Shown: positions 22,880 to 31,368, counted from the first letter of the stretch. The stretch: 40,204 bases of DNA from JAKQDP01 sp964536975 (GCA_964536975.1 CAZHYS010000007.1:1-40204); one strand, 5' to 3'. Made by a program: numbers and translations. The notes: generated by a model from the letters alone, not told the origin.

Positions 22880-22910
22880 AAAACAAAAAGCGCCCCGGAA
22901 ATGGGGGCAC
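22880..22910 (-). terminator. Rho-independent terminator of the zinc-ribbon gene
   Basis: Minus strand GTGCCCC (22910-22904) pairs with GGGGCGC (22896-22890), then TTTTTGTTTTG. It lies tail to tail with the terminator at 22838-22867. Confidence 0.75.
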
Positions 22911-22965
22911 CGCAAACTATCACTGACTAAAGGTCAGTTTTTACTTCTAATTCCTTCGGTTCCAA

Positions 22966-23133
22966 CTATTTAGGCAAAAATTGCCGTTCCATCATGGGAT
23001 GGCAACTCATGATGATTTCACAGACCGGGCAATAGCCGTCTTCGCGACTATAAAAGCCGCAATTCGGGCAAAAAAATCTTTTTTTCTGCGCGCCGGTCGG
23101 CTTTTTGGGCTCCATGCTTCGGATTAAAGCCAT
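22966..23133 (-). CDS. Small zinc-ribbon protein (55 aa)
   Basis: The protein is basic at the start (MALIRSMEPKKPTGAQKKRF) and then has CPNC (residues 23-26) and CPVC (38-41), a classic four-Cys zinc ribbon, ending with MSCHPMMERQ. AAAGGAGG lies well before the ATG, a good promoter is at 23176-23204 and a terminator at 22880-22910, so it is a compact single-gene unit. It may bind nucleic acid or a ribosomal or transcription partner; no family name is justified. Confidence 0.65.
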   Translation of the reverse strand: MALIRSMEPKKPTGAQKKRFFCPNCGFYSREDGYCPVCEIIMSCHPMMERQFLPK

Positions 23134-23175
23134 AAAAATCCGCCTCCTTTCCTTTTTTATGTTTTTGAGGAAGAT

Positions 23176-23204
23176 ATCTTATAAAAAAAACAACTGCCTG
23201 TCAA
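23176..23204 (-). promoter_or_regulatory. Promoter of the zinc-ribbon gene
   Basis: On the minus strand TTGACA (23204-23199), 17 nt, TAAGAT (23181-23176). It has the same -35, spacing and -10 as the promoter at 31369-31397. Confidence 0.75.
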
Positions 23205-23269
23205 GAGTAAAAAGGTTGACAAACAGTGACTAACTGACTGAAAGCTGTGTATTATTTCAGAAAATTTCG

Positions 23270-24910
23270 CTAATTTTTGCCTTTATCAGAGAAATTAACT
23301 GTTTTCCCCCCTAAAGCGTCAGTCAAAGTGACCGGCGCCATTTCTTCGCCAGAGGCGTCAGTCAATTCTAATGCTGGCAAACCCTGATCGCGTCGTTCTT
23401 TTATTTTGGCAAAACAGTCATCGCAAAAAACCGGCCGCGACGGATCAGGCTTAAAAGTCAGCATCGCTTCCTTGCCACACATAGAGCACTTGGCGGAAAA
23501 TTCCGCTTTTTTCTTTTTCTTTTTTTTCTTTGAATTTGAATCAGAGAAAGAGTTGCCGCTGCTGGCGCGTGCCGGCATTTCTCTCTCTCCTTCGGCGCCA
23601 GTAACCCTGACGATGCTTTCGCTCAAATCCATTCCGCTCCAACGATTGATCTTGTCTTCAACAATGTCGCGCGGCGTAGCGTAACGCTCGCGGGAAACCT
23701 TGATAATTTTTTCCTTGTTATCGGTCAGCATATCTTCAAATAACGGCGGCAAGGTGGCGGCGGAAAACGGATCAGAGGAAATACCATCAATCATCAGTTT
23801 CAAATAGATGCAAAAAGCTGGCAAATTAACCAAATCCTCCTCAATAAAAACTGGCGCGAATTCTTTGGCAAGCGCTTCAGCGTCAGAGGCGCCGATTCTA
23901 AAACAAATCAATGTTCCCACATTGCCAAAAACAGCGGCCGTCACGTTTTCCGGCAATTGTTCAATGAATTGGTGCGCCATAATCAGATTAAGCCGATATT
24001 TTCGCGCTTCAGAAAGAATGTCCGCAAAACTGTCGGTGGCGAAATTTTGGAATTCATCAACATAAAGAAAAAAATTCTTGCGATCCTTTTCCTCAATATC
24101 TACTCTGCTCATTGCCGCCAAATAGAGTTTGGTGACCACCATGGAGCCCAAGAGCTGCATCGTATCCTCGCCGATTCTGCCTTTGGATAAATTCAAAATC
24201 AGAATTTTCTTGTTATCTATAATCTCCCTCATATTGATGGTGGATTTAACCTGGCCGACAATGTTGCGAATAAGAACGTTGGACAAAAACTGTCCGACTT
24301 TGTTCTGAATCGGAGAGATCACTTCTTGCAGGACCCGATCATTCCATTTGGTGTATTCGTTGATCCAGAAAGATCTGACTACCGGATCTTTGATCTTTTC
24401 TATCACCTTTTCGCGATACTTGCTCTCCACCAAGATCCGCATGACGCCCAAAAGAGTGCTGCCCGGATAATCCAACAACGCCAAAACGGCATTGCGCAAA
24501 ATATATTCCAAACGCGGGCCCCAGCTATCCGCAAATTGCTTTTTAAAAACGCCGACCAGACCGGAAGCAATGAGGTGCTTGCTTTTCTCATCCACTGCTT
24601 CCAAAATATTGAAAGCAATGGGAAAATCAATGTCGGCCGGATTGAAGTAAATCACGTCATTAATGCGATTGGACGGGATATAATTCAAAATCTTTTCCGC
24701 CGTATCGCCGTGCGGATCGACATAACAACAACCTTCGCCATTGATAATATCGGAAATGATCATGTTCTCCAAGAGCGTTGTCTTGCCCATGCCGGTCTTA
24801 CCGATGATATAAGTATGGCGCTGGCGATCTTTTTGCTTGATGCCAAAACGTTTCCGCTGATTGCGAAAATTCGTTTCGGCAAAGACAGTAATATAATTAT
24901 TTTCTTCCAT
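23270..24910 (-). CDS. TraG/VirB4-like type IV secretion-related ATPase with C-terminal zinc ribbon
   Basis: A 546-residue P-loop ATPase of the HerA/VirD4-VirB4 superfamily, which powers DNA or protein transfer through membranes. Walker A GKTGMGKTT is at 37-45, CYVDPHGDTAEKIL follows, and Walker B FFLYVDEFQNF with the conserved Glu lies near 265-275; a TraM-recognition-like part follows. A lysine run (KKKKKKKK) links it to a zinc ribbon (CSMC...CDDC, about 478-505). No membrane segment is seen; the adjacent upstream gene supplies one. No relaxase, pilin or other conjugation gene is present, so a chromosomal housekeeping use in Patescibacteria is as likely as conjugation. Confidence 0.88.
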   Translation of the reverse strand: MEENNYITVFAETNFRNQRKRFGIKQKDRQRHTYIIGKTGMGKTTLLENMIISDIINGEGCCYVDPHGDTAEKILNYIPSNRINDVIYFNPADIDFPIAFNILEAVDEKSKHLIASGLVGVFKKQFADSWGPRLEYILRNAVLALLDYPGSTLLGVMRILVESKYREKVIEKIKDPVVRSFWINEYTKWNDRVLQEVISPIQNKVGQFLSNVLIRNIVGQVKSTINMREIIDNKKILILNLSKGRIGEDTMQLLGSMVVTKLYLAAMSRVDIEEKDRKNFFLYVDEFQNFATDSFADILSEARKYRLNLIMAHQFIEQLPENVTAAVFGNVGTLICFRIGASDAEALAKEFAPVFIEEDLVNLPAFCIYLKLMIDGISSDPFSAATLPPLFEDMLTDNKEKIIKVSRERYATPRDIVEDKINRWSGMDLSESIVRVTGAEGEREMPARASSGNSFSDSNSKKKKKKKKAEFSAKCSMCGKEAMLTFKPDPSRPVFCDDCFAKIKERRDQGLPALELTDASGEEMAPVTLTDALGGKTVNFSDKGKN

Positions 24911-24916
24911 AAAAAA

Positions 24917-26428
24917 TTAAATGGTGGGCAAATTTGACGGCGGCGCCGGACGGGAAATTGAAGTGCTGTCCGGCTTGGTGTCAATCGGCCGAGGCGCCTC
25001 CGAATCTTGGGATACGGCTGGTGGCGGCGAAACAATACTGTCTTCTTCTGACACTATTGAAACGGGCGACGATGCTGGCGCCACCGGAGTCAAGCCGGGA
25101 CCGGCATCATAAGGCAAACGAGACGGCGCGGCAGCCTTTCGTGAACCGATTTTTTCTACTGCTGTCGCCTTGACAGTGATTACCGGGAAATGCCAGATGG
25201 TCGCCAATTCTTCGGAATTCAAAAACATATTGCCGACATCCTCGCCATAATAATTGCTCCGTTTGACAAATTGCCGCAAAATTTTATTTTGCTTCTGAGC
25301 GACTCGCTTTTTAACCCGGAAATAATCAGCGCCTGTCTTAGTGCGCGAGCCGGGCTTAAAGCCATTGGCATCGGAAGAATTAAACTGCTGAATACTGCCG
25401 ACCACCGAAGCGACTCCTTTGGGCTTGCTAAATACCCCCCTCTCTCCCAAGTATACCATCCTAAATTTGACCCGAAAAGAATGTTTGGCCAGTTTGCGCT
25501 GAACCCGCTCAAACACCAGCCGTTCGCCCGGCGTCAATTTGAACATTTTCCACTGATCGTCTTCTTTTTTTGATTTTTCTCCGCCAATCCCGCCGGCGGC
25601 GGAACTAATTACCGAATTGACTGTATCGCCTACCCAATTCACGGGCTTGGCGACTTTGTCCATTGCTGTTTCCGGCGGCGTATAACCTTCGCCCTTCATT
25701 TCCTTGACGATTTTTTTGGCCTTTTCGCCCCAGCCAGGCTTTTGCGGCGTCACCACCAGTTGTAACCAGACTTGTTCGCCCGGACCGAAACGACCCAATA
25801 CTTCCAATAGATTGGCCATCGGGTCAACAAAACTTTGGCTAAATGTATGTTCAAATTCCGGATAGGTCCTAATCGGATAAGGATAATCCTTGACCAAGAC
25901 GAATTCCGTGCCCCAGAGGTTGTATTTTTCGTTGGGAAATTTGAGCTTGGCATAATCTTTGGTATAATCCTCTACCTCGGTAATTTCCGCTTCCGGATAC
26001 TGGGAATAAATCGCCGCCTCCACTAAATCGCGAAAATGACTCGGTGTCCGCACCAAAAACTGGACATAACCTTCCAAACTGACCAACTCAAAAGAAAAAC
26101 TTTCTTGCGTCTTTCCTTCCCAAAACTGCTCTATCAAATTGCCGCTGCTTTGAGTGCCGGCCAAAGCGGTAAAAATATTTTCCACCGCTTGGGTGCTTTG
26201 CTCGTTGTTTTTTGGCACGTCAATCGCCAATAAAACATGTTTCCATTTGCCGGCGTACATTCCCTGCCGGCCATCCAGCCAAACTTGATACATTCCATAA
26301 ACCAGAATCAATAAAAAAACAACCCAACCACCATTTAAAAACAATTGAATTGCGATAGTGATTGGATCCTGGGAGGCAAAACGCTGGAATCCGAGAAACA
26401 ATGAAGAGAAATTTATTTCAATTTCCAT
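24917..26428 (-). CDS. Membrane protein paired with the TraG/VirB4-like ATPase
   Basis: A 503-residue protein with one membrane segment near residues 26-47 (LFLNGGWVVFLLILVYGMY), then a long soluble part containing LLAIDVPKNNEQ, LVSLEGYVQFLVR and TFSQSFVDPMANLLE, and a low-complexity, Pro/Ser-rich tail of about 80 residues. I know no enzyme motif in it, but a one-pass protein of this kind ahead of a VirD4/VirB4-like ATPase is a recurrent arrangement in Patescibacteria. Only 6 bases separate the two genes. A likely role is as membrane anchor or channel partner of the ATPase. AAGGTGA gives a ribosome site here, unlike most neighbours. Confidence 0.7.
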   Translation of the reverse strand: MEIEINFSSLFLGFQRFASQDPITIAIQLFLNGGWVVFLLILVYGMYQVWLDGRQGMYAGKWKHVLLAIDVPKNNEQSTQAVENIFTALAGTQSSGNLIEQFWEGKTQESFSFELVSLEGYVQFLVRTPSHFRDLVEAAIYSQYPEAEITEVEDYTKDYAKLKFPNEKYNLWGTEFVLVKDYPYPIRTYPEFEHTFSQSFVDPMANLLEVLGRFGPGEQVWLQLVVTPQKPGWGEKAKKIVKEMKGEGYTPPETAMDKVAKPVNWVGDTVNSVISSAAGGIGGEKSKKEDDQWKMFKLTPGERLVFERVQRKLAKHSFRVKFRMVYLGERGVFSKPKGVASVVGSIQQFNSSDANGFKPGSRTKTGADYFRVKKRVAQKQNKILRQFVKRSNYYGEDVGNMFLNSEELATIWHFPVITVKATAVEKIGSRKAAAPSRLPYDAGPGLTPVAPASSPVSIVSEEDSIVSPPPAVSQDSEAPRPIDTKPDSTSISRPAPPSNLPTI

Positions 26429-26545
26429 AATTTGTCACCTTCGGAGATTATTTCTCTCGGCGCGGCAATCGCGCTGTTTGGTTGCTAGCGACCGCCAATC
26501 CGCCAAAAGCGAATTGACGATAGTCACCAACCAAAAATTTAGATT

Positions 26546-27712
26546 TTAGACTTCAGCGGAAGCAGCCGGAGCTTCAGACACCAACGAATATTTACCATTG
26601 GCATTTTTCTGGATTCTGTTGCTGTTCATCAGCGCCAAATAGACAGTGGATTTTTTGACATCGCGCTTTTCCAGTACCGCTTCAATGATTTCATCTTTGG
26701 TCAAAGGGCCTCTTTCGGCCAAGATATCAATCACCACATCCGCGACGTTGCCTGGTTTGTAGCCCCATTCCCGCAACGCGTAAATACCGCGACCGACCAA
26801 AACATATTTGTCATCCAAAATAAGCTCATTGTGAACAGTCGGCGGAAAAGCCACTTTCTCATCAAACTTGGTCTCATTAATCAGCCTGGCGATTTCCGTA
26901 AAGTGAAGCGACTTGCCGGCTTTCTTGAGCACTATATATATTTTATCATTAATCTTCTTCGGTTGCACAGTCCCCCAAGACACCAGACCCCATTCGTTGA
27001 AAAGATTTTGTTTTATTTTGCGGCTGGAACGCAGATAGCTCTCCAAAATCTTGTCAATATCTTCCTCGGTCGCTTCCAAAAAAGTGGTCGCGGCCAAAAA
27101 CTTGTCGCGATTGGCGAGATAATATTCGGAACTTTTGAATTTTTTGAGTAGTTCATCCAGAGTGATCGGTTTGCCATTGCCTTCAATCACTTTGACTATT
27201 TCACTGATGACTTCCTTGAGTGAATCAGTATCAGCAGAAGAAAGTCTCCACAAATTGTTAAATTCCTTGTCTTGTCTGACTTTGGACACATTGTCAGAAA
27301 AAATATACTCGGCCAAAAAGAGCAAAGCATTGGCGTGCTCTTCCTGCGCCTCCAGATAATTCAAAACATTTTCCAAAAAGAAAGACTCTTCCATGACTCC
27401 GCCATATTGCTCCAAAAGCTGGGCGACAACACGCTCGGCATTTTTGATTTTGTCGCGATAATCTTCCAATTCTTTGAGCTTGCGGATGCTCAAATTCTCA
27501 ATTTGGCGCACCCGTTCTCTGGTAATGCCATATTGTTTGCCGATTTCTTCCAAAGTGAGCTTTTCATCGGTTGACAAGCCAAACCGGCGAGAGACAACAT
27601 CCCGTTCTTTGTCTGATAATTTCAAAAACAAAGAATCCAAAACTTCCTTGGGATTAAACCCGGAAATACTGTCTTGGAATTGATTTTTTCTCACTTGGTC
27701 TAAAATTGACAT
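26546..27712 (-). CDS. Transcription factor: sigma70 region 4 fused to HARE-HTH (RpoE-delta-like)
   Basis: A 388-residue protein. Residues about 31-82 are a sigma70 region 4 (VVSRRFGLSTDEKLTLEEIG, then GITRERVRQIE), the part that binds the -35 box and the beta flap. There is no region 2, so it cannot melt a promoter alone. Residues 85-270 are helical and unassigned. About 275-375 form a HARE-HTH winged helix (LHFTEIARLI, GIYALREWGY) and a second winged-helix-like stretch, GPLTKDEIIEAVL. HARE-HTH occurs in the RNA polymerase delta subunit. The gene has a perfect consensus promoter (27768-27796) and about 50 nt of leader. It is probably a general polymerase-associated regulator. Confidence 0.85.
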   Translation of the reverse strand: MSILDQVRKNQFQDSISGFNPKEVLDSLFLKLSDKERDVVSRRFGLSTDEKLTLEEIGKQYGITRERVRQIENLSIRKLKELEDYRDKIKNAERVVAQLLEQYGGVMEESFFLENVLNYLEAQEEHANALLFLAEYIFSDNVSKVRQDKEFNNLWRLSSADTDSLKEVISEIVKVIEGNGKPITLDELLKKFKSSEYYLANRDKFLAATTFLEATEEDIDKILESYLRSSRKIKQNLFNEWGLVSWGTVQPKKINDKIYIVLKKAGKSLHFTEIARLINETKFDEKVAFPPTVHNELILDDKYVLVGRGIYALREWGYKPGNVADVVIDILAERGPLTKDEIIEAVLEKRDVKKSTVYLALMNSNRIQKNANGKYSLVSEAPAASAEV

Positions 27713-27767
27713 ATCAAAATTTGTTTAAATTTAGCCAAAAAATGGCCACTTGTGTTTATTTGACTTA

Positions 27768-27796
27768 ATTATATCAAAAATAATCTATTTTGTCAA
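27768..27796 (-). promoter_or_regulatory. Perfect consensus sigma70 promoter of the sigma4-HARE gene
   Basis: On the minus strand TTGACA (27796-27791), 17 nt, TATAAT (27773-27768). A second TTGACA lies 17 nt further upstream, so two overlapping -35 elements exist. Confidence 0.88.
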
Positions 27797-27818
27797 ACAA
27801 ATTTTGTCAAATATAATA

Positions 27819-27923
27819 CCGGCACCCGAAAGGACGAGTGCCGGCAAGGGGCGGAGTGACGCGCCACATTGGGCGGGGGCATCAGCCTCCGCGCAAGCTA
27901 TGGCGAGACAGTAACCCCGCCCC
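27819..27923. repeat. Two nested inverted repeats between secF and the sigma4-HARE gene
   Basis: CCGGCACCCG (27819-27828) pairs with CGAGTGCCGG (27835-27844) with one mismatch and may terminate secDF on the minus strand (T-rich after it). Next to it GGGGCGG (27848-27854) and CCGCCCC (27917-27923) bracket 62 G+C-rich bases. The remaining part of the 27713-28025 gap has the promoter and A+T-rich repeats (TTTATAGACTTTTGACTTCT, as near 2880 and 35310); no gene seen. Confidence 0.5.
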
Positions 27924-28025
27924 TACATTGGATTTTATGAATTTTATAGATGATTCGACTTCGCTCACCACAAGCTTTATAGACTTTTGACTTCTAAATA
28001 TTCCATGTTATATGTTTTGTGGCTT

Positions 28026-28991
28026 CTATCTGCTCCGCAATTTTCTATCAATATTCTGCCAAGTGACAATAATGGGGCTGGCGACAAAAATTGAAGAGTA
28101 GGTACCAATAATCATACCAGCGATAAGGGCCAAAACAAAGTTTGATATGGTCGCGCCGCCAAAAAAATACAAGGTAATCAGCGGCAATAAGGTGGTGAGC
28201 GAGGTATTAATTGATCGACTTATTGTCTGATTGATGCTGTCATTGACAACCTCTTCAAAATTGCCGCTATAATGCCGGGCTAGATTCTCTCTGGTGCGAT
28301 CAAAGACAACTATCGTGTCATGGACGGAAAAACCCAAGATAGTCAATAATGCGGTGATAAACAAACTGTCAATTTCTACGCCAGCAAAGTGGCCCAGAAG
28401 GGAGAACAAGCCAGTGACAATAGTAATATCGTGAATCAGCGCCAAAACAGCGGCCACGCCGAATTTCCAAGAAGCGACCGGCTTGGATACTTTACGAAAG
28501 GCATAAGCGATATACAAAACAATCATTAGCGAAGCCAAAAAAATCGCCACCCAGGTCTTTTGCTCAAGTTCTTGGCCAATCACCGGACCAATTGACTCAA
28601 ACCTTTTCTCACTGACAATATTGGGAGTTATTTCCGCATTGACTGTTTCTTCACTAGCATTAATCTGCAAGCTATCAGACAAAGCATTTTGGAGAGAAGC
28701 TATAATTTCCTGGTGAATTGTCTCATCCACCTCTTTGAAACGCAAAATAAAATCATTCTCCCCCGCCGGCTGAATCTTTACCTCGCCCAAATTAAGTCCG
28801 GCCATCGCCTCTTGAACCTTGACCAATTCTGGCCGGTCACCGGCAAAAGTGATTTCCATCAAGCTGCCGCCGGTAAAATCCAATCCAGGCTTTAAGCCCC
28901 AAGCAATCAAGCTTAAAACACTGACCAACAACAATATCCCGGAAAAAATATAAGCGTATTTTCTATTTTGAATGATGTTGAGCTTTTTCAT
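28026..28991 (-). CDS. secF: Protein translocase subunit SecF
   Basis: SecF works with SecD in the membrane and uses the proton motive force to complete Sec-dependent export. The 321-residue protein has six membrane segments, GLDFTGGSLMEI after the first one, a periplasmic-type P1 domain with EVKIQPAG, and the C-terminal signature SVHDTIVVFDRTREN. It starts 3 bases after secD, so the two are one transcript in the usual D-F order. Nothing is missing. Confidence 0.96.
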   Translation of the reverse strand: MKKLNIIQNRKYAYIFSGILLLVSVLSLIAWGLKPGLDFTGGSLMEITFAGDRPELVKVQEAMAGLNLGEVKIQPAGENDFILRFKEVDETIHQEIIASLQNALSDSLQINASEETVNAEITPNIVSEKRFESIGPVIGQELEQKTWVAIFLASLMIVLYIAYAFRKVSKPVASWKFGVAAVLALIHDITIVTGLFSLLGHFAGVEIDSLFITALLTILGFSVHDTIVVFDRTRENLARHYSGNFEEVVNDSINQTISRSINTSLTTLLPLITLYFFGGATISNFVLALIAGMIIGTYSSIFVASPIIVTWQNIDRKLRSR

Positions 28992-28994
28992 AAA

Positions 28995-30815
28995 TTATTT
29001 CTTCTTAACGCCATAAAGCCAGTGGGCATTACTTATGCGCCACTTAGCGACGAGCAATAAGAATTGGCGGGAGATAGTAATAGCGGAAAACATTGAAACC
29101 AAAATACCGATCGCCAAAGTAACGGCAAATCCTTTGATAATACTGGAACCAAACCAAAATAGGATGGCGCAAGTAATAAGGGACGAAACATTGGAATCGC
29201 GAATGGAACTCCAAGCGCGATGAAAACCCTCGGCCACCGCTTTGGATAGATCACGGCCGGCCCGCAATTCTTCTTTCATCCGTTCAAAGATAAGCACATT
29301 GGCATCAACCGCCATGCCGACCGACAAAATGAAACCAGCGATGCCAGCCAAAGTCAAAGTGATAGGAACTAATTTGAAAATCGCCAGGGCAACTACCGTA
29401 TAAACGCAAAGGGCCGCCACTGCCAAAAGTCCCGGCAAACGATAATATAAAATCATAAATAAGGCTACCAGGACAAACCCCCAAAAACCGGCAATTAAAC
29501 TTTTCTGGACCGATTCATTGCCAAGAGTCGCGCCGACAGTAGTCTGGGAAATCAGGGTAATCGGCACCGGCAAGGCGCCGGCATTCAGCCGCTGAGCCAA
29601 TAGCTTGGCTTCTTTGAGGGAAAAACTGCCGGAAATGACCGCTTGGCCGCCGGTAATGGTCGTGCTCACAGTCGGGATGCTGATGGCTGTGCCATCCAGG
29701 AAAATCGCCACGTGTTTGCCGACATTGCGGCCAGTAATCTCTTCAAAAAGTTTGGCGCCTTCTTCGTTAAATTCCAAAGCCACCTGCGGAATGCCAGAGG
29801 TCTGATCCACTTCCACTCGCGCTTTTTTCAAATAGGTGCCGGTCAAATTGGTATTCTGCCATTCATCAACCGAAATTCCCAAGTCCGCCGCGGTTTTGAA
29901 AGCGAACAGAATATGCCTCGTATCAATTGTCCGATTGTCTCCTTCGCCAGCTTCAGATTGTTTGGCAATAATGTGATAGCCAAAATCAGTTTCTACCAAA
30001 GACGGATAAATTTCGCCTGATTTTAATTTATTGAAAATAACATCTTCATATTCGCTGACAAAATCGCCTTTTTTAATGCCTTGATAAAGACCGCCGTTGG
30101 CCGCGCTGCCCGGATCATCAGAATATTCTTGCGCCAACTTAGCAAAATCTTCGCCGGCCAATGCTCGCGCCAAAACACCTTCCGCTTCCTGTTTCACTTC
30201 TTGATTCATCTTGTCTAGTTCCGCCTGCTGGTCAGCGGTAAGCTGGGTAGCGGCCGGATTTTCTTCCTTGAATTCCAAAAGTGGGGTTTCGCCGATCATT
30301 TGAATCGCCTGATTGACATCAGTGACACCGGCCAGCTCTACGATCACCCGCCAATTGTCGCCAACCTGATTGGTCTGGACAAGCGGCTCGGACACGCCGA
30401 GCACGTTGACGCGACGCTCTATGACATCGCGGACGCCGGCCAAAGAGTCAGCCCGCTCCGAAGCATCTATCTGAGAAACATCCGCATTATAAATCAAATG
30501 GGTGCCGCCCTGGAGATCAAGGCCCAACTTGAACGGAAAGCCATATTCTTCCAAGTTAATTTCTTTGATATTTTTGAATTTCAAACTTTTGCTGCCATCC
30601 ACCGCGCTGGTTTCTATCTTGGGCCAAATCGGCAAAGAATTAGCTACCGGCACTGCTTCTATGGCGCTATCAAAACCTCTGGCCGCCGCATTAGCAAAGC
30701 CGGAAATGTCTAAAAATGACGATAAAAAAAACAAAACCAAAATACCAAAAATAACCCAGCGAAGTTTGCCTCGCGGGCCCGGATGGAACATTTTTTTGAG
30801 GGGATTTTCCTTCAT
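28995..30815 (-). CDS. secD: Protein translocase subunit SecD with a parvulin-like insert
   Basis: The 606-residue protein has the SecD core: first membrane segment (about 19-36), FKLGLDLQGGTHL, RRVNVLGVSEP, then ITGGQAVISG, GNESVQKSLIAG and the C-terminal membrane bundle with SVGMAVDANVLIFERMKEE. Between ETPLLEF (177-183) and NLTGTYLKKARV (323-334) about 120 residues are inserted that look like a PpiC/parvulin proline isomerase: AGEDFAKLAQEYSDDPGSAANGG in pieces, GEIYPSLVETDFGYHII, and RHILF. The RHILF strand, which opens normal parvulins, comes after the YHII strand here. The insert sits where SecD has its flexible P1 head, on the outer side, so it could fold substrates as they emerge. Confidence 0.95.
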   Translation of the reverse strand: MKENPLKKMFHPGPRGKLRWVIFGILVLFFLSSFLDISGFANAAARGFDSAIEAVPVANSLPIWPKIETSAVDGSKSLKFKNIKEINLEEYGFPFKLGLDLQGGTHLIYNADVSQIDASERADSLAGVRDVIERRVNVLGVSEPLVQTNQVGDNWRVIVELAGVTDVNQAIQMIGETPLLEFKEENPAATQLTADQQAELDKMNQEVKQEAEGVLARALAGEDFAKLAQEYSDDPGSAANGGLYQGIKKGDFVSEYEDVIFNKLKSGEIYPSLVETDFGYHIIAKQSEAGEGDNRTIDTRHILFAFKTAADLGISVDEWQNTNLTGTYLKKARVEVDQTSGIPQVALEFNEEGAKLFEEITGRNVGKHVAIFLDGTAISIPTVSTTITGGQAVISGSFSLKEAKLLAQRLNAGALPVPITLISQTTVGATLGNESVQKSLIAGFWGFVLVALFMILYYRLPGLLAVAALCVYTVVALAIFKLVPITLTLAGIAGFILSVGMAVDANVLIFERMKEELRAGRDLSKAVAEGFHRAWSSIRDSNVSSLITCAILFWFGSSIIKGFAVTLAIGILVSMFSAITISRQFLLLVAKWRISNAHWLYGVKKK

Positions 30816-30842
30816 TGTGAATAAGTAAGGTAGACGACTATA

Positions 30843-30871
30843 AATTTATCATAAATTTAAAGCGCTGACAA
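30843..30871 (-). promoter_or_regulatory. Promoter of secDF
   Basis: On the minus strand TTGTCA (30871-30866), 17 nt, TAAATT (30848-30843), about 28 nt before the secD ATG. Confidence 0.6.
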
Positions 30872-30894
30872 GAGGAAAGACTGGAAAATTAATT

Positions 30895-30921
30895 GGGACG
30901 GAAATACTCTATTTCCGTCCC
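30895..30921 (-). terminator. Hairpin ending the 130-aa gene
   Basis: GGGACGGAAATA and TATTTCCGTCCC form a perfect 12-bp stem with a CTC loop, 12 bases after the stop. The following minus sequence AATTAATTTTCC is only moderately T-rich, so termination is likely but not certain. Confidence 0.6.
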
Positions 30922-30933
30922 GAAAACGCCGAA

Positions 30934-31326
30934 TCAGCGAGTATTGAACAGCACTGCCGGAACATGGTGCTTCATTTTCCTGACCCGGCTTGGCCTAACC
31001 CGAACGATCTTGCCTTGGCGGATCAGATCTTTGGGCACTTCTAAAATAAAACGCGTCTCTTCGCTGTATCTCGGTTTTTCCAGCGAAGCATTGCTGTCAG
31101 TTTGAAATGCCGGGCCACACCAATAGACGACATATTTATCGTCGTCTCGTTCAGCGGTGACCGCCAAAATCATCCCCGGCACCACCAAGGCTCTCTGTGG
31201 CAAGCCGGAACAGCCGGACAAGGAAAGCTCAATTCCTCGAGAGACAACTTTCAAGAAAGCCATTACTTTGGTATCAATTCTCTTTGTCAGCTCATCAGCG
31301 AACCACATCTTCTCTTGCTTTCGCAT
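30934..31326 (-). CDS. Hypothetical protein (130 aa)
   Basis: Unrecognised. It is a soluble, beta-rich, basic protein: ELTKRIDTKVMAFLKVVSRG, then VVPGMILAVTAERDDDKYVVYW, RFILEVPKDLIRQGKIVRV and a basic end RPSRVRKMKHH. Such a pattern could be a small barrel fold that binds RNA or protein, but this is a guess. AGGAGGTGA, the full anti-Shine-Dalgarno complement, precedes the ATG, and a TTGACA/TAAGAT promoter is at 31369-31397. It is a single-gene unit between gap and secDF, on the same strand. Confidence 0.7.
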   Translation of the reverse strand: MRKQEKMWFADELTKRIDTKVMAFLKVVSRGIELSLSGCSGLPQRALVVPGMILAVTAERDDDKYVVYWCGPAFQTDSNASLEKPRYSEETRFILEVPKDLIRQGKIVRVRPSRVRKMKHHVPAVLFNTR

Positions 31327-31368
31327 ATAATCACCTCCTGTTTGTTGCGTTTTTTAATTCCAAAAAGT

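Noticed and set aside
24326..24937. Plus-strand open frame of 203 codons
   Set aside because: Lies antisense to the Walker A part of the ATPase gene; its translation has no recognisable features.
23270..26428. Integrated conjugative element
   Set aside because: Only ATPase and membrane partner are present; no relaxase, integrase, att repeats or other transfer genes.
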